Source: Datisca glomerata
Taxonomy: Eukaryota > Streptophyta > Magnoliopsida > Cucurbitales > Datiscaceae
NCBI GenBank assembly: GCA_003255025.1
Contig: QANY01013423.1
Location: 1,477,779 to 1,541,778 of the forward strand
Direction: 5' to 3'
DNA length: 64,000 nt
This document shows, one piece after another, positions 53,402-64,000 of the stretch; position 1 is the stretch's first letter, and each line of letters opens with the position of its first letter. A program made the translations under genes and the position numbers. The notes under the pieces were generated by a model. That model was not told the origin of the DNA. It worked only from the letters and a program-made list of their open reading frames with translations, and searched no databases.

Positions 53402-54245
53402 TAGTGGTGGCAACCGGGCTGACCCGGGCGGTTCACTGGCCGATCCCGGGCCTTTTCAGCCAGGTCACGGTCAGTTCAGGGCCACGCCGCTGGAATTTTA
53501 GGGCAGCCCGGAATGAACTGCTGAACCGGCCTGTGTACTCACGGGCCGGGCCCCTGACGGTCTGGGCTGAGCTGGTCCCGGTTAAATAATCGGACATGCT
53601 CGTATTCTCGCCCTTTAATGTGATTTAATTTAAAAAAATGTAGATGGAGAGAGTTGAACCTTGGTGGGGAATAAATGAAATGTAGGGATTACCACTAAGG
53701 TATATGAAAGTCATGTTACTTTCTTATAATAATTTTATTTTATTACTTTAAAATCTCAATAGAAAAATTTGTAATAATAAGTAAAATAATTATTTTATTT
53801 ATTAAATTCATAAACTAATTATATTCATATTCACGTAAAATTTAAAAATATAATAAATAATTAATAACTAGTTTATAATAAAAAATATTAGGAATATTAA
53901 ACCAATATTTTTTTTCATTGAATAAAATATTCATTTAAATGAAAAATATTATTTTTTATTTAATTAACTACGTTTATCTTAAAAGTATATTATACGAAGT
54001 TTCGATAAAATGTATTAAAAGATAATAAAAATATATTTTAAACAATATATTTAACAAAAGTTATCTTGGTATATTGATAAAAAGTGTGATTTATAAAGAA
54101 GAGGTTAAGGGTTTAAATTTCACTATATGTATAATTGTTTAATTTTTTAGACAAAAAATTGATTCACGAGCCGATCTAGATTATAACGGGTCGGTTCAGT
54201 CAGTTTCACGGGTCGAACAAAACAATATCCGACCATTGCCATCTA
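53402..54245. mobile_element. hAT-like non-autonomous element
   Basis: Left end TAGTGGTGGCAACCGGGC and right end, read on minus, TAGATGGCAATGGTCGG form imperfect terminal inverted repeats. Inside both ends are GC-rich stretches of the type GACCCGGGC and ACGGGTCGGTTCAGTCAG, set against an AT-rich core. This is a common layout of plant hAT miniature elements. The flanking 8 bases do not match each other, so the insertion is old or the ends are shifted by a few bases. Confidence 0.55.
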
Positions 54246-54399
54246 ATCCAAAATCAAAGTGATTAATTAACAGATAAATACAAAATTAAATTATCCATTT
54301 ACCTATATAATATTATCAATTATCAAGAACACAATGCTTTTACGAAATAACCCTTTCGTTTGGTTGGCCTACGAGCAATATCACTGAACACGACAGAGA

Positions 54400-54677
54400 T
54401 ATTTGGAGAGGTCAACGTTGTCTTTGTATTCGATGTGTAATATAAAGTGAGCAAACCCGGGTTTGATCCAAGTCTCTCGTTCCCATTCACGATCACTCAT
54501 ATATTTGATTTGATGTTTTGAGTCACTTTGATCTCTTCGAGATCTGATTGTCACCATTTGTAACTGCGGGAAGCTTGCCAATTCGTCCGGTTCCGGTAGT
54601 TACAAACCCACAGGAACCCTCTGAAATCCTAAAACCTAATTCTAATCCCAAATTGATTATAATTCTGTTCATCTCAG
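54400..54677 (+). promoter_or_regulatory. Likely 5' untranslated exon and promoter of the UBC gene
   Basis: A non-coding exon can end at CAG/GTAAAG (54677). It could be joined to an acceptor at 55884 (TTTGCCAG), 32 bases before the UBC start codon, giving a leader intron of about 1.2 kb. This is inferred from splice-site quality and position only. Confidence 0.4.
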
Positions 54678-55916
54678 GTAAAGGTTCTCTTTGTGATTTC
54701 TCGCTGTTCTTTTGTTGGGATTTTGCTCGAACCTATCTTCTTTCTCTACCGTATTTGGGTTATTCTGTCTTCTATGTGATTGTGATTGTGATTGTTCTCT
54801 GGTTGATTCTGTTGCTGATCCTTTATCTTTTGGTTTCTGTTCAATTACTTCTCCTTTCCTGCGCTTTGTCTCGGTGGAACCTGATTTTAGCTTGGATCTG
54901 TTTCCTAGTATCCTAATTGGAAGCTAATTGCGGATCCAACCTTCGGGAATATGTTGCATCTCAATTTAATTTGCGAAGAAAATAGCTATTGATGAGTAAT
55001 TTTTTTCGACCGGGCTAAAGATGTAAATAGTGCTTATAGGGGAAATATATATATATGGTGCCACGGGAGCTATACGTAACTCGTACTCTCCTGTTTCAGT
55101 TTTAGGTTCGTTTTATGATCTGTTGGGATAAATCTTCTCAACCAGGAAGTGAACTTGATTTATGGTTGTAGAAACAGAATTACTGTACGAGGCTTGATCT
55201 TTGTTAGAATTGAAAAACGGTGGTCGAAATTTAGTACTGATAAGCGGTAGTAACTGCAAAATGAACATAAATCATACTCTTTTACATCTGCACTTGCACA
55301 AGAGCTAACTTGGTTAACGAATGGTGGGTTTTTGGCTGGCTTATTTCGTGCCATAGATGACTAGGCTGAATCTTTTCCTTGGGTTTTCATAAAGCATGCT
55401 CTTTCACACCTTCACTTGTAACAAGAGCTAACTTGGTAAACAAAGACTGCAAATTGAGACTTAGATCAAGTTGGTATAAACTTATTAGTTTAAGAAAGGA
55501 ACTTCACTAGGGCCTTGATGCAGTTCAATCCAAAGCTATTGATGAAGTCACAAGAATGGATTCTAATGGTGATTCGCATGTATTTTCCCACATCTCAGAA
55601 TTTGAAACCCTTTATAAGCTCAGCAAAGTGTGTATTTATTCATTTGGTTATTTAAAACTTCTTAACGAAGTCCACCACAATTGGACGTTTTATATTTAGT
55701 TTGAAGATACCATGTTTTATAAGATGAATTCACTTCCCCACCTTTTTAGTGTACTAGCTCTAATCACAGTGGGATTTGTTATCCTGTGTTTATATAGTAT
55801 CTATTATAAAATTGCTAACTCTTTTCCGTATTTATCAACCCACAGAAATAATTGTAGTGTTCAAAGACATAAAATATTTGCCAGGAGGTTGATTTGCTCC
55901 CTCAGAAACTTGTGAG

Positions 55917-58900
55917 ATGGCTGACAAATCATGTATCAAGCGTCTGCAGAAGGAATATAGAGCACTATGTAAAGTATGTCCTTTCTTCATTTCCAACGTG
56001 TGCATTTCACTTTCTTGCTTCTTTCATATTTTAGGCTCAAACTCTGCTGTGTAGCATAGAATTTTCAGTATTATTCATCTCTTATTACTGCATTTGAATT
56101 GTTTCGCCAAAGCCATTTGTCTTCGGACTTATAAAAATATTTCGTTTTATCAATATATGAAAAAAGTTGTGAGTGTACTTATATCTTCTCTGTCAATCAG
56201 ATCCTCTGGATTATTTTTAGCAAGTATAACGTGAGATACAAATTGTGAGGCTGAATAAATGCACATTTGAATTGATCCTTTCCATTCTTTGACCAAAAAA
56301 AATTGATCCTTTTCCATGTATCAATCCATTTAGGGGAGGATTTATTGTTGACTTTGTTACTTTTTTAACTTCTAGATGATGCTAATATTTCTATCTGTGC
56401 AATGTTGCAGGAACCCGTTTCTCATGTCGTTGCAAGGCCTTCTCCAAATGACATTCTTGAATGGCGTAAGTTTGTTTACACTCATATATGAACATAATGC
56501 TTATACTGCAAAATATAGTCATAGTCTAGATTGTTGAAATTGTACTTGGGTTGGGGACTTGCTATGGAGCTTTTTCCCCAAATCTTTGGCTTGTTCACTG
56601 ACACTGAGGAACTTTTTTGTCTTTAGCTGAATATGAGAATGCCTTGGGGGAAAGCATATCCGTAGTACTTGGAAAGATAGGTTTATGAGTTCATCGTGCT
56701 ACATAGAACTTGAGAAAAGTGGTGACTAGCACTTGGACGTATTCAGAGCCAAATTTTAATTTCTAATAAATTTCACTTATGCCGTTTATTTGTTGTGTTT
56801 GCACAGATGAAATTCATGATAAGCTATTTCTTATCTTTTGGTTTCAGATAGTTTGACTTCTTAGTCCTTTTTATTTTTGCATAGAATTTCACTGATGCAC
56901 ATCATGCTTGCCTACAAGCATCCATCATATAGTTTCACATCTCACAATGTACTTTTGCTCCTTTATTGTATTTTTTCTTTTTCACAATTTTCTCCATTTC
57001 CTAGTTCGTATTTAATCTTTTTTCTGGCCTTTGATGTTCTAGATTATGTACTAGAGGGAAGTGAAGGAACACCATTTGCAGGTTAGTCCATTTCTTGTTT
57101 GGTATCTGATTAAATTCTTTTAATGTGCGTTAGTCGTTGTGATTTTATTTGCCAACTTAAACTCTTAACAAACTCATATGTCCAGTTTCAACTAATGGGA
57201 ATTCTAAATTTTATGTTAAGGTGGGTACTACTATGGGAAGATCAAGTTTCCTCCAGAGTATCCTTACAAACCTCCAGGAATTAGGTATATTTCTTTTGAG
57301 AAACTCATACGAATATAAAACCAGTAACATATAGCTTCAGTATTGTTTTTCATTTTTAGTTTATCTGCATCCTCTCTTTTTCCTTTATATAGGATTTTTA
57401 TGAATAACGTTTAGAACATTTCCATCTCCTGTAGCATGATCACCCCAAATGGTCGTTTCATGACGCAGAAGAAAATTTGTCTTTCAATGAGTGATTGTAA
57501 GTATTTAGTATTTGGTGTGTTGTGAAAATTATACTTTTGTTTGGAAAATGATTCTATGTTTATTTGTTCTTCATGCAGTTCATCCAGAAAGTTGGAATCC
57601 TATGTGGTCCGTATCAAGGTGTGATATTTTTATTTCTGTCTTTGCTATTGCTTTCTATCTATTTATTCTCAGATATTACCTCATATATTCTTGTTGAATA
57701 TTTACTTTCAACAATAAATGGTCACTTTTTCTTGTTATAACAATTCCTTTAACTGCTATTGCAGCATCCTTACAGGCCTACTTTCTTTCATGGTGAGTTC
57801 ATTGGCTACATTTTTCTTCTTCTATGGTTACTATTTATCAAATCTTCATGGTAATGTCTGCAGAAGAAAGCAGATGCTAATCCCAAGGGTTGGCCGCCCA
57901 AGTGGTGAAAGCCTTGGACTTGGTGATTTGTTCCATTCTAGGTCTTGGGTTCAAATCTTTTGAACGCAAATTATTCCTTGTGGGCGTGCCCCTGGTTTTA
58001 AAGTGAGATTTAGCTTGTCTCATTAAGGAAACTTCTAAGGGCACGGTGCACAAGTCTCGTGGGATCAGCCAGGGTGCACAAACCCTGTACACCCTTGGTT
58101 ACCCAAAAAAAAGAAGAAAAAGAACAGATGCTTTAAGACTTAAGTTGACACCTCATACTACCCTCAGGAAACTTTCCTGGACCTGATGTGAATAGTTTAC
58201 TGTAACTCAATTTTTGTGTGTGTTTTTTTTTAATCTTAAATTCTCGTTTTCTCTTGAAGGGAAAACCTGCAATATGGCCCCACATGATCTGTTTTTGTAT
58301 ATTTATCCCGTTACTAGGCCTTGTTTTTTCCTTATTTTTTTTTGTGGGGGGGGGGGGGGGGGGGGNNNNNNNNNNNNNGGGGGGAAGAAACATTAATATT
58401 TCATTAACATGTGAAGTATGGATTTTTTGTATGAGGCAAACAATTCGAATGCTAGGTAGCATCCTTAACGTCCTCCAATTGGGATGTTTAATTTAAGCAT
58501 ATTTGAATATTAATATTATAACCATTTGCGAACAATTTGTCTTTAATTTATTTGTAAAAGTATCTTGTCCATTGTGTAGATGGATACTAGTCCGACCACT
58601 GGTAGTGTAAATACTACTATTGCTGAGAAGCATCGTCTGGCAAAAGCATCTCTTGCATTCAACTGTAAGAAGTAAGTCTTCGAATCAGCTAAGCTGGATC
58701 CTTAATCTGATTGTGTTTTTGTGGTTGTGCCTATCTGAAAATAGTTCTTTTGAAATGTGGGCAGATTTCTTTTCCTTTTTTCTTTTCTTCTATTATTCTT
58801 CTATTAGGGCCCTTGGTTGTCACACCTTCCTTCTAGTTATGTACAATTGTTGTCTTTTTCTGTTTGGACTTGTTGGAATTCGGAGGATACCCATGTTTAC

Positions 58901-59312
58901 CTCTTGAACCCATACCCTAATGTTTCGCAGCTTTTTCCCCAGATTGTGTGAGTTGTTTTGTTGTTTTTTTGATAATAGTTGTATATCTAATCTTTAGTCG
59001 ATCTGATAGTTTTTTCCCTTAAATCTTAACAGCCCGGCATTTAGGAAACTGTTTCCGGAGTATGTAGAGAAGTACAATGAGCAGCTTTCAGAAAAGTTTG
59101 TTCCAGAGCAGGTATCCACTGAACCATCACGGGAAGCAAATTCAAAAACTCCATTGGTAGACGGAAAATCAACGGGAGAGAATGCCAGAAAAGTAGAAAC
59201 TCAGAAGGATCTCATGAAGAAAAAGAGGCAACAACCATTCCCAACTTGGATGGTGTTTTTGCTATTTTCCATCTTTGGTGTTGTCATGGCTCTACCTCTA
59301 CTTCAACTTTGA
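55917..59312 (+). CDS. Tail-anchored E2 ubiquitin-conjugating enzyme, UBC32/33/34 type (9 exons, 238 aa)
   Basis: These E2 enzymes sit in the ER membrane and work in ER-associated degradation; yeast Ubc6 is the counterpart. Exons: 55917-55973, 56411-56465, 57043-57081, 57221-57284, 57435-57496, 57579-57618, 57765-57792, 58580-58671, 59033-59312. The joined 717 bp are in frame and all introns are GT-AG. The start is MADKSCIKRLQKEYRALCKE. The UBC fold shows YYYGKIKFPPEYPYKPPGI and MITPNGRFMTQKKICLSMSD, with catalytic Cys about residue 87, then FHPESWNPMWSVSSILTGLL. A polar linker follows (about 150-213). The C-terminal helix TWMVFLLFSIFGVVMALPLL (about 217-236) is the membrane anchor. Intron 7 carries a SINE and an N run with poly-G. 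UBC33 and UBC34 of Arabidopsis are the closest in my memory. Confidence 0.95.
57879..58124 (+). mobile_element. tRNA-derived SINE in UBC intron 7
   Basis: The body begins near AAGGGTTGGCCGCCCAAGTG. It contains a pol III A-box-like segment (CCAAGTGGTGAAAGCC) and a B-box (GGGTTCAAATC) about 45 bases later. It ends in an A-rich tail (AAAAAAAAGAAGAAAAAG). CAGATGCT occurs directly before (57871-57878) and after (58125-58132) it, a target duplication. Confidence 0.8.
58347..58384. other. Poly-G run around an N gap (58366-58378)
   Basis: About 19 G precede and 6 G follow 13 N within intron 7 of the UBC gene. The assembly is uncertain here; the true length and sequence are unknown. Confidence 0.95.
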
Positions 59313-60320
59313 TACCACAGAATGCATAAATATATATTTGTGTTGAGTTAATGTACAAGCTTTTAACGTTGAGAGACTCCTAATAGTTTATCGTTCGGTT
59401 TGTCATACGCTAACATAACTGTATAGGTGGTTGGTCGGAAGGAGCTTTAGTTCTCTCTGCTGAAAACTTTAGAGTTTGTGATACTACATTTAGCTTGTTA
59501 AGCTCTACTTTCGGCATGTTGGTTGATGCTCTTAAGAACCTGTAAATGTGCCTTTGTTTAGTTCCTCGAGAGTAAGTACATTGGCTTTTATTGCACGAAC
59601 GATGGAAAAGCATTCTTCAACACAATTTCGAAGAGATTTCTATCACAAAACGCAAGAAATGAAGAAAATGATAAATGTTCGTGGAATACTAGTTACATGA
59701 TAGTCCAAACCCGAGGAAGATGCGGGGTTTTTTCTTTTTCGTTTTTTTTCTTCTGTTTTTGGTTGAGTAAGCTGTAATTTGCACATAAATGATCATTAGT
59801 TGGAAGTTGTCAACTTTTGAGTTGACACGAACGATATCCAAGATGTTAATGTCTTGTCGTCAAAACTGGAAGTAGATCCTCTCATGCTCTGTTCAACAAA
59901 GGTCGTGTGTTTGAAAAACGGATGGTTCATATCAAATGTCAAATTAAGAAAAACAAAATTATATTTTACTCATTTTTTTTATTTTCATATCTAATAAATC
60001 TGAGTAAATGGTTCAGTTTGTCATACATCTCTTTTTAAATTCTATAACAAGAGGGGGTCAATATCCGTCAAAACTTATGGTAACTAATTTGATATGAAAG
60101 ACACCGAGCAAGAGCATTTGAGGATAAATAAGCACTGCCAAAACAAATATAAGACGGTTAATTAAACCATACATTAACATTTATGAACTAAATATACACG
60201 CTGTGATATCAAAGTAAATCAATCTATGTTGTTTTAAATACATCAAATCATAAAGGAAAAAGGATCTCGGATATGGTAATAGAAATCGTATGAAAAGTCG
60301 GATTGAAAAGGATTTTCCAT
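59313..60320. other. UBC 3' flank and spacer between convergent genes
   Basis: The UBC 3' untranslated region probably covers the first few hundred bases. It meets the 3' side of the minus-strand RING gene. No further gene or repeat was seen. Confidence 0.5.
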
Positions 60321-60683
60321 TCAATCCCTGCCCAAATGAAACCAACAAAACAAGCAAGAAACATAACCATCATCACATTCACTATTAGGTAGCCATGGAA
60401 TTACTATACTCCTACAGAGTGGACATGTCGAATGATGTTTCAACCAAGCGTGGATGCAATGAACGTGGAAGCAGTGGTTGCACTCAGATGGTAACTGAAA
60501 CTTCTCTCCTGAGTTGACTCGGTCGAGACACACTACGCAGGCAACTTCGTCAAGGCCGATGGCATTTCCGTCATCTTCAACTGCATTGGATTCATTGCGC
60601 AGATTGTAAAGTTTGTGCAACCATTTGGTATGGAAGACTATGAGGAAGGTTGTGAAGGTGAAGATGAAGGTGATGGCGATCAT
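60321..60683 (-). CDS. Membrane-anchored RING-H2 finger protein (120 aa, intronless)
   Basis: Probable E3 ubiquitin ligase. Residues 1-20 (MIAITFIFTFTTFLIVFHTK) form one hydrophobic segment, likely a membrane anchor. The RING-H2 finger runs from about residue 49 to 90, with Cys49, Cys52, Cys68, His70, His73, Cys76, Cys87 and Cys90 and the usual WL after the sixth ligand (CIHAWLKHHSTCPLC). The single exon and short length fit small ATL/RHA-like RING-H2 proteins. It lacks the long variable C-terminal tail of typical ATLs, so I do not give a gene symbol. The substrate is unknown. The neighbouring UBC E2 is convergent with it, but no functional link can be read from the sequence. Confidence 0.88.
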   Translation of the reverse strand: MIAITFIFTFTTFLIVFHTKWLHKLYNLRNESNAVEDDGNAIGLDEVACVVCLDRVNSGEKFQLPSECNHCFHVHCIHAWLKHHSTCPLCRSIVIPWLPNSECDDGYVSCLFCWFHLGRD

Positions 60684-60747
60684 CTTTTTTCATTCATTTG
60701 AGAGAGAGAGAGAGATCATAACTTGTTGATATTTTGGGATGTATTTA

Positions 60748-60837
60748 GAATAATGTTCGTGTTTATCTTACTTCTTTGTGTTTAGATGAGGACGGAATAA
60801 TGTTCGTGTTTATCTTACTTCTTTGTGTTTAGATGAG
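60748..60837. repeat. Perfect 43-bp direct repeat in the RING gene promoter
   Basis: Copies 60748-60790 and 60795-60837, starting GAATAATGTTCGTG and ending GTTTAGATGAG, are separated by GACG. They lie 65-155 bases upstream of the RING start codon. The identity of the copies points to a recent duplication. Confidence 0.9.
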
Positions 60838-63800
60838 AACGTTTAAGAGTTGAATATGGTTGGAGTTAATTTAAGCACCGGCTTGTAGTAGGTGATGCTA
60901 TTTATTATTTCCTAATGTTTTTATGACATCTCTGCTTGAATGTTTGGTGTTCCACGACGAACATCTCATATTTTGAATGTGATATTTTTTGTATTTTTTG
61001 TGAATGAGAGAAAATAAGTTATATTTGGATTGAACTGTTAGATCTCGATAACACAAATCAGTTAAAAAAATATATAATTTATTTTACACCTAGTGTGTGG
61101 TTTGATGGGTCATCAAATCTAAAAGGACGATTGATTTGAAATGAAATGGCATATAATCTCACTCCCCGTGTTTATAGTTTATTCTCATTTTAGTCTCTTT
61201 GTCTAACGTACTCGTCGTACACGTGGTAAAAGTTATGTATGATATCTCATTTTGTCAGCATTTTGTGAACCTCTATATGCGCACAATCGACTTTATACTT
61301 GTACAAATCAACATATAAGGTTTCTTAATTACAAAAAAAATGAGATATGTCGGTATAATGGGTGTAAAAACTTTTTGTCATATGTATAACTTTGTTCAGT
61401 AGGACTTGACAAAATGATCATGTTGAAAGAAAGTGTACCCTAAATATCTCAAAAACTAAAAACTTGAAGCACAAACTAAAATGAGATACAAAGTATATGG
61501 ACTCAAAAGTTTATTATATCTTTATGTAAACTACTTTGATTACTTGGAAGAGTTTGTTTTTTATTTACAAAATAATAAATACTCATTCCGAAAATGAAAT
61601 TACAGGTCTACCATCAAAAGATAACAAAGGATATGCAGAAAGAAAAAACCTAAAAATCCACAAACAGACTCAACTAAAGTAGTAAAGAATAAGCTGAAGA
61701 ATAGAGTAGAAAATAGAGCAAATCAAATCTTAGCTCGTTATAATTTAAAAAATGCTTATTTGACTAGAAAAATGTCAATTGATATCTACCAAAAGATCCC
61801 ATGCAGGATTCGTTAGATTTGAGTAAAAAGATTACAGATTTAAACTCAAATTCCGCAAATACGTAAAGTAAACTAACATAGATCTAGATATGTGAAAACA
61901 TAATCCAAATAATTAGGTTGGGCTAACAAACCATCACTGAAAACTTCTAATGGAGAATGGCAAAACAGATAGGTTCTAGGAGTGAAGTTAAATAAATGGT
62001 CGTTGAGAAAACTATTTGCAAAATCAGTCAATTTCTTAGAATTCTCACTATTTCAATTTGAGTAACTTGAATTTTTTCTGACCATTTTCATTACTTTTTA
62101 ATTGTGTGATCATTTACGAAATTCTCTAAAAAAACTGACTCATTCATGTAATTATCCCAACTTCTTAAGTCATAATGGGCTAAAAAGTAGAGCCCAATAA
62201 AAAGAAAATCGGGAAAATGGCAAGACTAGCTCAAATGAAACACGGTATGTTAATAAATAGGTTTTTGGTATGGGTAATCCTATTCTAAAAATAATTAGTA
62301 ATAATAACATTTAAATAATAGAAGCTGTAAAAGTGACTCACTTATTAATATAACCATCGACTAAAATAAGAGATTTCAAAAATACCATTTTTAGTACATA
62401 AAAAAACAGTCATATCTCATTTCACTCTCACACATGATCAAGCACTCCACCATTATCATTTCACATAGAAAACCACTCCAACCTCCAAGCCAGGGAGCAT
62501 GGAGAGCAGCCACCGAGATAAGGGGCACAGCCAACAAGCCATTGTAACCAATGTTTCAAATAACCGCGACGACTATGAATCTATAAAAAAAATAGAAGGA
62601 AAGCAGTAGAAGACGTGGGGAAGAAAAGCTAAAAAATTAACTAAAATGGAGGATGAGTGTATGTTTTAGATGGGGAAGAAGATAGAGATAAAGTGGTGAC
62701 ACGTATCCCTTTTTTAATAAAAAATAGTAAATGTGTGGTAGAATTTTACTAAGGTACATGATAGGGTACGGTACCAAGAGATAAAACACTTTAGATACTC
62801 CCATGTAGACTCATTAAAGACGATCAATTGCTACAATTAATTTCTGTACAATATGAAAATGTACTCTACAATTTTTCACCTAATGAAAAATGTACTCTAC
62901 TTTTAAATTAAAAAAACATGGGGCTAACTTTGTTTTCTTCACTAAAATAGGCTTTATAATTATAAGATAAGTTTTTTCTAACACATAATATCTCACTTTT
63001 AACTAATATTCATCCCATCTTTTATGAATATATATTTGATTTTACTTTGTTAATAATTCAAATATTAATTTTTACTAACTTAGATGTTCGTCGGTAGCGT
63101 AGAATTTTCTAAATCGTATTATCTCACAATCTTTGCCAAATTTCAATACGGTGTAGCTGTTTTATGTGCTATTTTATATTTTTATGTTTAAATCCTGATA
63201 TTTGTCAGGTGATAATCATGTAGTGTATGTATAGAATGGAGTAAAATTATTGTTAACATATGATACAAATAATGTTCACAGTAAACTTACGGAAACTTGT
63301 AGATATCAAATTTGCATTAAGTCGTAAACCCACCACAGTCTGCCTGTAAATTTCAACTACTACTCTGTTTATTATGTCTTTTAAGGAGTAAAATTCTACT
63401 TTTTTTTAGTTTCTCAGATATTGTCTATAGTTTTCACATACAAAAGAAGTGGTTGATAATATGTTTATGATATTTGTAAACATAATTACATTACTTGTAA
63501 GCTCAGTATTGTTTTCTTGTAAACTCAATAGTATTTTTTTACAACTCCATAATCCATGTCAAAAATATGTTTTCAAATTTCTTACGCATAATTAACAAAT
63601 ATTTATTGATGAAATATCATGAATACAATATCAAAATCAATTACAACTTAGTAAGATCGTTATGCATTTCAAGTAAAAAATATAAAATGCAGTAACAAAC
63701 ATGCAGCAAAATATATTGCATTTCCGCACACAGCCAATAGCCAGTTAAATATATGTTACGACTCGTAAACATATATTTAACCAAACATATTTTTTATTCA

Positions 63801-64000
63801 AAATAAAAGAGACAGTAAGAGTATATTGCAGATAGCTCACATATTTTCAGGACATAATTTGTCAAAACAAACATTTTCAAATAGAAGAATAGCAGTTAAA
63901 TTTTAAACATGTTTTTAATTTGTTGACATATAATTAACGAAATGTTTATTGTTGAAATATCACAAAGATAATATCAAAATTAATTACAACATAGTAAAAT
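60838..64000. other. AT-rich right end with no gene seen; diverged direct repeat
   Basis: No coding frame or RNA gene could be supported. Near the edge, 63560-63656 and 63895-64000 share the order TTTCAAATTTCTTACG-like text, ATAATTAAC, TTTATTG, GAAATATCA, ATATCAAAAT and AATTACAAC. They therefore look like two copies of a unit of about 340 bp that may continue past the window. Confidence 0.5.

Noticed and set aside
54381..54581. 66-residue minus-strand frame upstream of the UBC gene
   Set aside because: No similarity and no splice partners. It overlaps the likely UBC promoter and leader.
57879..57965. tRNA gene suggested by A-box and B-box motifs
   Set aside because: No cloverleaf can be formed and it carries a longer body, an A-rich tail and target duplications, so it is a SINE head.

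Overview
This window is nuclear DNA from a core eudicot plant. It is AT-rich, its genes are split by GT-AG introns, and it carries several plant transposon classes. There is a short N run at 58366-58378, so it comes from a draft assembly. There are seven recognisable host genes. I assembled their exons by hand from splice sites, reading phase and protein-family similarity.

Host genes, left to right: (1) the first exon and 30 bp of the second exon of eIF2B subunit alpha (minus, running off the left edge); (2) a three-exon gene for a 152-residue probable plastid protein of unknown function (minus); (3) a five-exon remorin with a long N-terminal region (plus); (4) a 14-exon alanine aminotransferase (minus) with two small indels that break the frame; (5) a ten-exon Pumilio-23-type nucleolar PUF protein (plus); (6) a nine-exon tail-anchored E2 ubiquitin-conjugating enzyme of the UBC32/33/34 class (plus); (7) a single-exon membrane RING-H2 protein (minus). 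From memory, Arabidopsis has close neighbours of the same kinds (eIF2B-alpha, AlaAT and PUM23 on one block; AlaAT and UBC34 on another; remorin and eIF2B-alpha on a third), so this looks like an ancestral gene block.

The space between genes 2 and 3 (about 4.1-22.0 kb) is filled by two large elements. The first (about 4.15-10.44 kb) is an LTR retrotransposon with recognisable LTRs and a polypurine tract but no gag/pol. Its interior is a chain of unrelated minisatellites. The second (about 10.4-22.0 kb) is a decayed Mutator-like element. It has a MULE transposase on the plus strand and, facing it, a DUF1985/Ulp1-type C48 protease gene on the minus strand. Five clusters of a short palindrome (core TACTTGAACCCTTCAAGTA and its reverse complement) occupy its non-coding spaces. 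A 2.2-kb insert with a 5-bp target duplication (16232-18434) interrupts the protease gene.

The second repeat-rich stretch (about 43.3-54.25 kb) lies between PUM23 and UBC. It holds short tandem repeats, an A-rich block of about 8 kb with two Helitron-like 5' ends in the same orientation, and a hAT-like non-autonomous element. A tRNA-derived SINE with target duplications sits in an intron of the UBC gene. The last 3 kb shows no gene.

The most notable items are the palindrome clusters of the MULE, the protease relic with replaced catalytic residues, the minisatellite-built LTR element, and the two frame-breaking indels in an otherwise intact alanine aminotransferase gene.
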